DNA of 64,000 nucleotides from Hyphomicrobiales bacterium (lineage in GTDB: Bacteria; Pseudomonadota; Alphaproteobacteria; Rhizobiales; Rhizobiaceae). Positions 60,411 to 64,000 of this stretch are shown in pieces (position 1 is the first letter of the stretch; each line of letters starts with the position of its first letter). A program made the translations under genes and the position numbers. The stretch lies in assembly GCA_900471925.1 (NCBI GenBank), contig UCGV01000034.1, positions 1 to 64,000 on the forward strand, given 5' to 3'. The notes below the pieces were generated by a model. It did no database searches. It saw only the letters and a list, made by a program, of their open reading frames with translations, and had not been told where the DNA came from.

Positions 60411-61410
60411 TTGATTTCTCCTCAAAACCGGACGCCCGAGATCGGATCTATGGACTGCATGAGCCAAACCCAAGGTAAAGTCCGGTGGCAGGTCGCACAT
60501 CGGCCGGAAGTCCGTCATGCGTCGGACGAAGGTCTGACGCGACCTTCCACGCTTAATGATTGGCATAGATGATGCGGATTGAAAGGCGATGCACTGACGA
60601 GGAAGCGGCCGTGAAGATGTAGCGACGCATGCGCCGATCCGACTTTTTCTCGTTCGGTTCTCCATTCGCATCGAACGTCCCGACATGACGGGCGTTTGTG
60701 CCGAGCAACACCTGTCGAGAGACGTTCCGGGTAAAGTGGAGAGGAGCCCGACCGGGTTTGGACCTAAGTGCCCATCTCCTGCCGATATTGCAGCATCAGC
60801 AAAAGCCAAACTAGCGCCGAGATTGCAGAGGTCTACCGCTGGTTTTGAAAGATTCCATCCAGGCGAGGAAGGCCTGGCTGTGATCGGCGACGTTCGACCT
60901 GAAGGGTCGTCCCCCAAACGGGGGAATGCGAAAGCGCTATGAAGGGTGTATTTTCAATCTCACTCCTGCTTGCGCTGCAGCATCAGCACGGGAGCGCAGG
61001 GTAAGAACGAGCCGCTGTATCGCGAATATCTTTCTTTCCCTGCACCACATCTCCTCCTGCCGATGAAATGCGCTTCGCATACGGACTGTAACTTACCCGT
61101 CCTTTGCCGGCCTTGCGCCGCAAATCCGGAGATGTCGATCACGCCGCGGATCGCCGGATCATCGTCGTTTGACCTTCGCCAGCATCCGCGCTCTTCGCCC
61201 TGCCGCTCTCCGGCCCACTTCAGCTCCTCGGCCAAAGCAACGACTTTGATAGGCTTCTGCCTTAAATTCTAGGAGCAAAGAAATTCAAGATTGAGGTCGC
61301 TGCACCGATGTGATGGTTGAGGAGACCCCGAGCAAAGCTATGCGCAGCGGGCACGATCCATGGCATCACGCTCGAAGATTGATCCCTCGGTCTGCCGCAA
61401 GCCTTGGCAT
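60411..61410. other. Kilobase without a convincing gene
   Basis: Several short frames exist on both strands but none shows a domain, a signal peptide or a good ribosome site. The long minus-strand frame reaching 60917 is an upstream extension of the Gly-rich gene and is not credible. It could hold decayed genes. Confidence 0.5.
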
Positions 61411-61785
61411 CTACGGCTTATGGCGATCTTCCGGCATTCTTTCGCGTGCACTCTTCGCGGCCAGGGACAGCGCGCGTCTGATCGCTTCGGGGCTGGCCGG
61501 CTTGCTGATAGCTGGGTGTTCTCCGAGTTGGTCGATGAGATCGGGATTCCCGGTGAGATAGACGACACCCAACCCGAACCCGGCGTAAAGCGCGCGGGCT
61601 ATGGAAGGCCCCGTAAGGCCGTCGCCGAGACGGACGTCGATGATCGCAATATCCGCCTCCGGTGCCAGGTTCAAAGCCTCGGACAGGTTGGTGGCAATGC
61701 CGGCGATATCAAACCCCGTGGTGATCGCCACATCCTCGATCGCCAAGGCAATTCCCGGTTCGTCTTCGACGATGAGCACGCGCAT
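61411..61785 (-). CDS. Single-domain response regulator
   Basis: 124-aa receiver domain only. Acidic pocket VEDEP, phospho-acceptor Asp50 (AIIDVRLGDG), Thr in YLTGNPD and Lys in SKPAS are all present. No output domain, so it would act by protein contact. The start has GAGGAACCC before it. No kinase is adjacent. Confidence 0.88.
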   Translation of the reverse strand: MRVLIVEDEPGIALAIEDVAITTGFDIAGIATNLSEALNLAPEADIAIIDVRLGDGLTGPSIARALYAGFGLGVVYLTGNPDLIDQLGEHPAISKPASPEAIRRALSLAAKSARERMPEDRHKP

Positions 61786-62147
61786 GGGTTCCTCAATGTT
61801 TAACGGCTGGCGGTGACCGCCACCCGTATGCGATTGCCGCGACGGGATCGCAACGAGCAGCCTCCAAAGCCGAACCTGTGGTCGGACCTATGCTCGCGAC
61901 GCCGCAGCCCCGCAAAGCATGTCCGGCAGAGTTTCGATGATCGAGTGGCTTCAATTGCGTCGGCCGTGACAGTCCACTCTTTCAATTCGAACTGCACCTT
62001 GGCCGTCGCTGACACGACAACCGCCCAATCGTCGAGCAGTTCCGCCCCTAAGACTTCAGTCTCAAGTCGCTCGGGACCATGGTCCGGGGAGGCTGATCTG
62101 GTCAGCGACACGGCCTATTTCTTTGCTGAGTGACATTGGAGAAACCC
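61786..62147. other. Stretch without a convincing gene
   Basis: 362 bp. A minus-strand match to the stress consensus (GGAAC at 62040-62044, 16 bp, GGTT) lies about 230 bp upstream of the receiver gene and could serve it with a long leader, or be chance. Frames on both strands look like shadows. Confidence 0.4.
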
Positions 62148-62384
62148 GTGAGCCGACAGGAACTGGGACGCAAACGCCTTGCAATGCGCCTGCCTCAGAT
62201 GCGCGCTCGCATTATGATTGCGCGAAATCCATCGCAGCTTGCGCTTTTTGAGGCGTACGAACTGGCGGTCGAAACCCGCGACAGAATTAGCATGATCCCC
62301 GCTGAAGCAGAGCGCTTCGAAGAATATTCCAGCATCTGCATCGAAATCGAGCATGATATCGTGCGAAGGCTCTCAGAAGGTTGA
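62148..62384 (+). CDS. Small helical hypothetical protein
   Basis: 78 aa from a GTG start (62148) preceded by TTGGAGAAACCC; a GTG at 62130 is the alternative. Composition is helical and charged (RKRLAMRLPQMRARIMIA, RFEEYSSICIEIEHDIVRRL). No domain recognised. Codon use is compatible with coding. Confidence 0.5.
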   Translation: MSRQELGRKRLAMRLPQMRARIMIARNPSQLALFEAYELAVETRDRISMIPAEAERFEEYSSICIEIEHDIVRRLSEG

Positions 62385-62883
62385 TGATCGGGATTTCCAC
62401 GCCCGGCGGTTCTCCAGCAGCGGAAAAAACAGGGAGAGATTTGGCGTTCTGCCGACACGACGGCCGGCGGGGTAAAAAGCTGGCATTGGCGCCGTGGACC
62501 GTCATAGGGCTGATAGGTATTGTCTGCCACTCTGTAGGATTGATAGCGCGCCTTGCCGCGCCGCTGCGATCCCGCCGACTCCGCCCTTGTCTTGGCCGCC
62601 CGATGCGACCTCGCTGGTCTCCCTTGGCGCGAAAATAGGCAGCCGCAGGAGCGTCAGCAAAGCGGTCCGAAGGAGACACGAAATCGACTGCCCCGCGTCG
62701 TCGTGTTTCCGATTTCGTGCCGACATCGCGACAGGTGACGCTCATCGCAACCCGATCGACCCTCTTCCTTCACAGTTGTGAGCAAAGGTCAGAATTTTCC
62801 GCTTCCAGGAGCATCGAGGCGAACGCGCACTGCTGCAGGTCGGCTTTCGGAGCCACAAAGGAAATCCGCTGGCCATGTCGCTC
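62385..62883. other. Stretch without a convincing gene
   Basis: 499 bp with overlapping short frames on both strands and no clear domain. Nothing regulatory was recognised. Confidence 0.5.
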
Positions 62884-63627
62884 TCACGCAGCAATGCCTG
62901 CCCGCAGTTTCAGGGCGAGATCTGGGCTGTCCGAGGTCAGACTGCCGATGCCGCGCATGAGCCAGTGGCGGATGCCAGGCTCGTCGTTGAGGGTCCAGAC
63001 ACAGAGGCGGTCGAGCGGCAGCCGGCTTCGGATCAAGTCCCATTCGGCCTCCATAAGTTCGTGATGGATAGCGACGATCTCAACCAGCCTGTCCACGCGG
63101 TCGATGAAGGCAGCAAGCCCGCCCTGCTTTTCGGCCCAGGCGGCATTGACGGAAACAAGGCGTGACACCTCAGGCGCATGCAGGCGGCAATCTTCCAGCA
63201 CCGACGTATCGAAGGAGGTCAGGTAGGAACGTTCGCCGACACCGAAACGGCCGAGCACGGCTGCGACGCGCGCGGCAATGTCGGCATAAGGCGTGCCGGT
63301 CTCGTCGATCTTGATCTCAACATGCAGGTCGATGCCCTTGTTTGCGGCAAGCACCTCGAGCACCTCGCCGAGCGTCGGGATCGCCTCGGCGGTGCCTTTC
63401 AGCAGGGTCGCCTTGCGGGCCTCGACCGACAGGTCCTGGACCGGGCCTGAGCCTTCGGCGGTGCGCTCCAGCATGGCGTCGTGGATCACGACGAGTTCGC
63501 CCGATCGCGTCAGGTGCACGTCGAATTCGATGGCATCGACGCCGAGCGTGATCGCGTTGCGGAAGCCGGTGAGCGAGTTTTCGGGCCAGAGGTTGCGGGC
63601 GCCGCGATGGCCGGTGATCAGCGTCAT
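62884..63627 (-). CDS. ugpQ: Glycerophosphodiester phosphodiesterase
   Basis: 247-aa TIM-barrel hydrolase that splits glycerophosphodiesters into glycerol 3-phosphate and an alcohol. Signature residues: His7-Arg8 (GHRGARNLWPENS), Glu34/Asp36/His38 (EFDVHLT), His49, and later Glu-Lys pair (HVEIKID). No signal peptide, so cytoplasmic. 31 bp after an ABC permease gene of the Opp/Dpp type, so substrate may arrive through that transporter. Confidence 0.93.
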   Translation of the reverse strand: MTLITGHRGARNLWPENSLTGFRNAITLGVDAIEFDVHLTRSGELVVIHDAMLERTAEGSGPVQDLSVEARKATLLKGTAEAIPTLGEVLEVLAANKGIDLHVEIKIDETGTPYADIAARVAAVLGRFGVGERSYLTSFDTSVLEDCRLHAPEVSRLVSVNAAWAEKQGGLAAFIDRVDRLVEIVAIHHELMEAEWDLIRSRLPLDRLCVWTLNDEPGIRHWLMRGIGSLTSDSPDLALKLRAGIAA

Positions 63628-63658
63628 GGAATATCCTTAAACTATCGATTTCAGAACA

Positions 63659-64000
63659 TTAGCGGATCGTCGGGTCGAGCTTGTCGCGCAGCCAGTCGCC
63701 GACGAGCGAGATCGAAAGCGTCGTCAGCATGATGACGACGGAGGGCGCGAGCATGATCCAGGGCGCGCGCGTCAGATATTCGCGTCCGAAGCCCACCATG
63801 TTGCCGAGACTGGTTTCCGGCGGCTGCACGCCGAGGCCGAGGAAGGAAAGACCGCTTTCCATCAGGATGATCTCGGGGAATGTCAGCGTCATGGAAACGA
63901 TCAGCGTCGAGGCGACGTTCGGCAGGATATGATGCAGGTAGACGCGCGAAGGTGTGGCACCAAGCTGCACCACTGCGGCCGCATAGCCCTGGGCACCGGC
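63659..64000 (-). CDS. Oligopeptide/dipeptide-type ABC transporter permease (DppC/OppC), partial
   Basis: C-terminal 113 residues or so of a permease whose start lies beyond the window. Visible are the EAA-type loop (AAAVVQLGATPSRVYLHHIL), the motif ESGLSFLGLGVQPP and the ending DWLRDKLDPTIR, all typical of DppC/OppC. With the glycerophosphodiesterase it may form an uptake operon for glycerophosphodiesters or another compound. Confidence 0.92.
   Translation of the reverse strand, partial: AGAQGYAAAVVQLGATPSRVYLHHILPNVASTLIVSMTLTFPEIILMESGLSFLGLGVQPPETSLGNMVGFGREYLTRAPWIMLAPSVVIMLTTLSISLVGDWLRDKLDPTIR

Noticed and set aside
60411..60917. N-terminal extension of the second Gly-rich protein
   Set aside because: The signal peptide and GAGGAG ribosome site place the start at 60410.
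62018..62044. Stress-type promoter match (GGAAC, 16 bp, GGTT) on the minus strand
   Set aside because: About 230 bp from the nearest credible start, so not called as a feature; chance matches of this quality are expected.
1..64000. CRISPR arrays, tRNA or rRNA genes, insertion sequences, prophage or conjugation genes
   Set aside because: No regular spaced repeats, no transposase or integrase motifs, and no RNA-gene-like sequence was seen on either strand.

Overview
The window reads as a GC-rich alphaproteobacterial replicon of the Rhizobium/Agrobacterium type, probably a chromid or megaplasmid. Reasons: six separate ABC uptake systems with divergent regulators in about 60 kb, DUF982/DUF1236 proteins typical of Rhizobiales, promoter-like sites of the rhizobial general-stress sigma factor class (GGAAC, 16-17 bp, CGTT), and no tRNA, rRNA, ribosomal protein or insertion sequence. 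Genus is inferred, not proven.
Region by region. (1) 1-7.6 kb: a LacI-controlled sugar importer (binding protein, two permeases, ATPase) with an intracellular GH116 glycosidase; two identical 12-bp palindromes lie in the divergent promoter. (2) 7.6-13.5 kb: a GntR-controlled polar-amino-acid-type ABC importer with a class V PLP enzyme and a dihydropyrimidinase/hydantoinase. (3) 13.5-16.6 kb: an amidohydrolase remnant, an AraC regulator and a GH4 alpha-galactosidase closed by a UUCG-loop terminator. (4) 16.7-25 kb: an amino-sugar cluster (DeoR regulator, BadF-type kinase, binding protein, two permeases, AgaS-like SIS enzyme, GatZ/KbaZ-family protein, ATPase). (5) 25-36.7 kb: two divergent polyol/ketose operons: three SDR dehydrogenases, a second GatZ-family protein, a PfkB kinase, a ROK regulator and a tagatose-3-epimerase-type enzyme, with a complete importer. 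(6) 36.8-47.2 kb: a LysR-controlled hydroxyquinol (resorcinol-type) operon with FAD monooxygenase, maleylacetate reductase, a Liv-type transporter and two intradiol dioxygenases, one of which has lost an iron-ligand histidine. (7) 47.3-62.4 kb: small stress-type and envelope genes, including an apparently circularly permuted ROK protein, CorA, a two-component system, Gly/Asn-rich exported proteins, and several general-stress-type promoters. (8) 62.9-64 kb: a glycerophosphodiesterase and the end of an Opp/Dpp-type permease.
How the genes work together. Clusters 4 and 5 both carry a GatZ-family protein but no GatY/KbaY aldolase or tagatose-6-phosphate kinase. This fits an aldolase-free route in which tagatose 6-phosphate is epimerised to fructose 6-phosphate: from galactosamine 6-phosphate by AgaS in cluster 4, and from a polyol via ketose, C3-epimerase and tagatose kinase in cluster 5. 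Cluster 6 converts a resorcinol-like phenol to hydroxyquinol, maleylacetate and 3-oxoadipate. Most interesting: the His-to-Asn dioxygenase paralogue, the permuted ROK protein, the two GatZ routes, the stress-promoter set, and hairpins in four of five binding-protein/permease junctions.
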